In this document: positions 5,720 through 6,248 of the stretch, in pieces
How positions within the stretch are numbered: position 1 is the stretch's first letter
Layout of the letters: every line of letters starts with the position of its first letter
Assembly: GCA_015520475.1 (NCBI GenBank)
Contig: WAQA01000153.1
Coordinates: 1-6,248, forward strand
Source: Candidatus Bathyarchaeota archaeon
GTDB lineage: Archaea; Thermoproteota; Bathyarchaeia; Bathyarchaeales; WAQA01
DNA: 6,248 nucleotides
Direction of reading: 5' to 3'
Position numbers and translations under genes: made by a program
Notes under the pieces: generated by a model
The model's input: only the letters and a program-made list of their open reading frames with translations
What the model was told of the DNA's origin: nothing
Database searches by the model: none

Positions 5720-5744
5720 ACCCAAAAATATTTGTTGTTTGGGT
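5720..5744 (+). promoter_or_regulatory. A/T-rich box and 7-bp stem before the phosphodiesterase gene
   Basis: ACCCAAA (5720-5726) pairs with TTTGGGT (5738-5744) around an 11-base loop, just ahead of GGAG (5746-5749). The same stretch contains AAAAATATTT (5724-5733), which could be a TATA box, although it lies only about 20-29 bases before the ATG. It may mean that the downstream gene has its own promoter. Weak evidence. Confidence 0.25.
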
Positions 5745-5752
5745 TGGAGATT

Positions 5753-6248
5753 ATGAATAAACCCTCTAATATTCTAAATATTGCGCATAGGGGAGCATCA
5801 GCCTACGAGCCTGAAAACACGCTTAGAGCATTCAAGAGAGCTATAGAATTAAACGCTGATATGGTGGAGGTTGATGTAAGACTAAGCAAGGACGGCTACT
5901 TGATGGTTATACACGACGAGACAGTTGATAGAACGACTAATGGAAGCGGATACGTAAATATGATGACACTTAAAGAATTAAAGAGTCTGGATGCTGGAAA
6001 CGGAGAGAAGATCCCTACGTTAGAGGAGGTTATAGACTTGGTTAAGGGAAGATGTCAGCTGCTGATTGACGTTAAGGATCCTCCGCCGATAGAGAAGAAG
6101 ATAGTAAACCTTATAGAATGCACTGGAATGGAATCTGACACCGTGATCATCGCATATTCATATCCGGACAGCTTGGAGGAGAAGAGGATTAAGGAGATTA
6201 ATCCGAAGATTAGGACGGCGGCGTTATTTAATGAGGCTCCAGTAGACC
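5753..6248 (+). CDS. Glycerophosphodiester phosphodiesterase, 3' end beyond the window
   Basis: The frame is open from ATG 5753 to the window end, 165 residues of a family usually about 230-250 long. The GDPD signature is complete: AHRGAS (11-16, H12-R13), YEPENT (18-23), MVEVDVRLSKDG (37-48, E39 and D41), HDETVDRTTNG (54-64, catalytic H54), then IPTLEEV (87-93) and LLIDVKDP (103-110). No signal peptide is seen, so it is probably cytoplasmic. The enzyme splits glycerophosphodiesters into glycerol phosphate and an alcohol such as inositol. GGAG at 5746-5749 precedes the ATG by 3 bases, which is close. The gene follows iolO by 63 bases on the same strand, so it is either the last seen member of the cluster or a separate unit. 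Its substrate cannot be read from the sequence. Confidence 0.9.
   Translation, partial: MNKPSNILNIAHRGASAYEPENTLRAFKRAIELNADMVEVDVRLSKDGYLMVIHDETVDRTTNGSGYVNMMTLKELKSLDAGNGEKIPTLEEVIDLVKGRCQLLIDVKDPPPIEKKIVNLIECTGMESDTVIIAYSYPDSLEEKRIKEINPKIRTAALFNEAPVD

Overview
The window looks archaeal. A tRNA gene with an encoded CCA is interrupted by short introns that fold into bulge-helix-bulge (BHB) splice sites. TATA boxes lie about 25-35 bases upstream of genes, Shine-Dalgarno sites of the GGAGG/GGTGAT type are present, Arg codons are mostly AGA/AGG and Ile is often ATA, and a phosphate-uptake-regulator gene has the archaeal AbrB-PhoU architecture. A thermophilic lineage of the Thermoproteota/Bathyarchaeia kind would fit, but the sequence alone does not settle this.

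Left part, all on the minus strand: a tRNA-Tyr(GUA) gene (213 down to 7) that reads as five exons and four introns, with 130 intron bases in a 207-base gene. Next comes a gene-poor stretch of about 285 bases holding the tRNA promoter. It is followed by an AbrB-PhoU gene (1506 down to 499) whose frame is intact except for one in-frame TAA at the domain boundary.

Centre and right, plus strand, divergent from phoU: a tight cluster of four genes recognisable as the Thermotoga maritima type of inositol catabolism. These are a creatininase-family 3-dehydro-scyllo-inosose hydrolase (iolN), a long zinc MDR dehydrogenase matching scyllo-inosose 3-dehydrogenase (iolM), a second zinc MDR dehydrogenase of unassigned substrate, and a TIM-barrel 5-keto-L-gluconate epimerase (iolO). 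Read as a pathway: inositol is oxidised to scyllo-inosose, then to a diketo-inositol (IolM), the ring is opened to 5-keto-L-gluconate (IolN), and this is epimerised to D-tagaturonate (IolO). The usual first enzyme, the Gfo/Idh-family IolG, is absent from the window, and the second MDR enzyme is a candidate for that step.

The window ends inside a glycerophosphodiester phosphodiesterase gene (from 5753). It could supply inositol from glycerophosphoinositol, though it may be a separate transcription unit.

The most notable points are the four-intron tRNA with 6- and 7-base exons, a 9-base complementarity between its D arm and intron 2, the nonsense codon in phoU, and the archaeal inositol cluster with a possible enzyme replacement.
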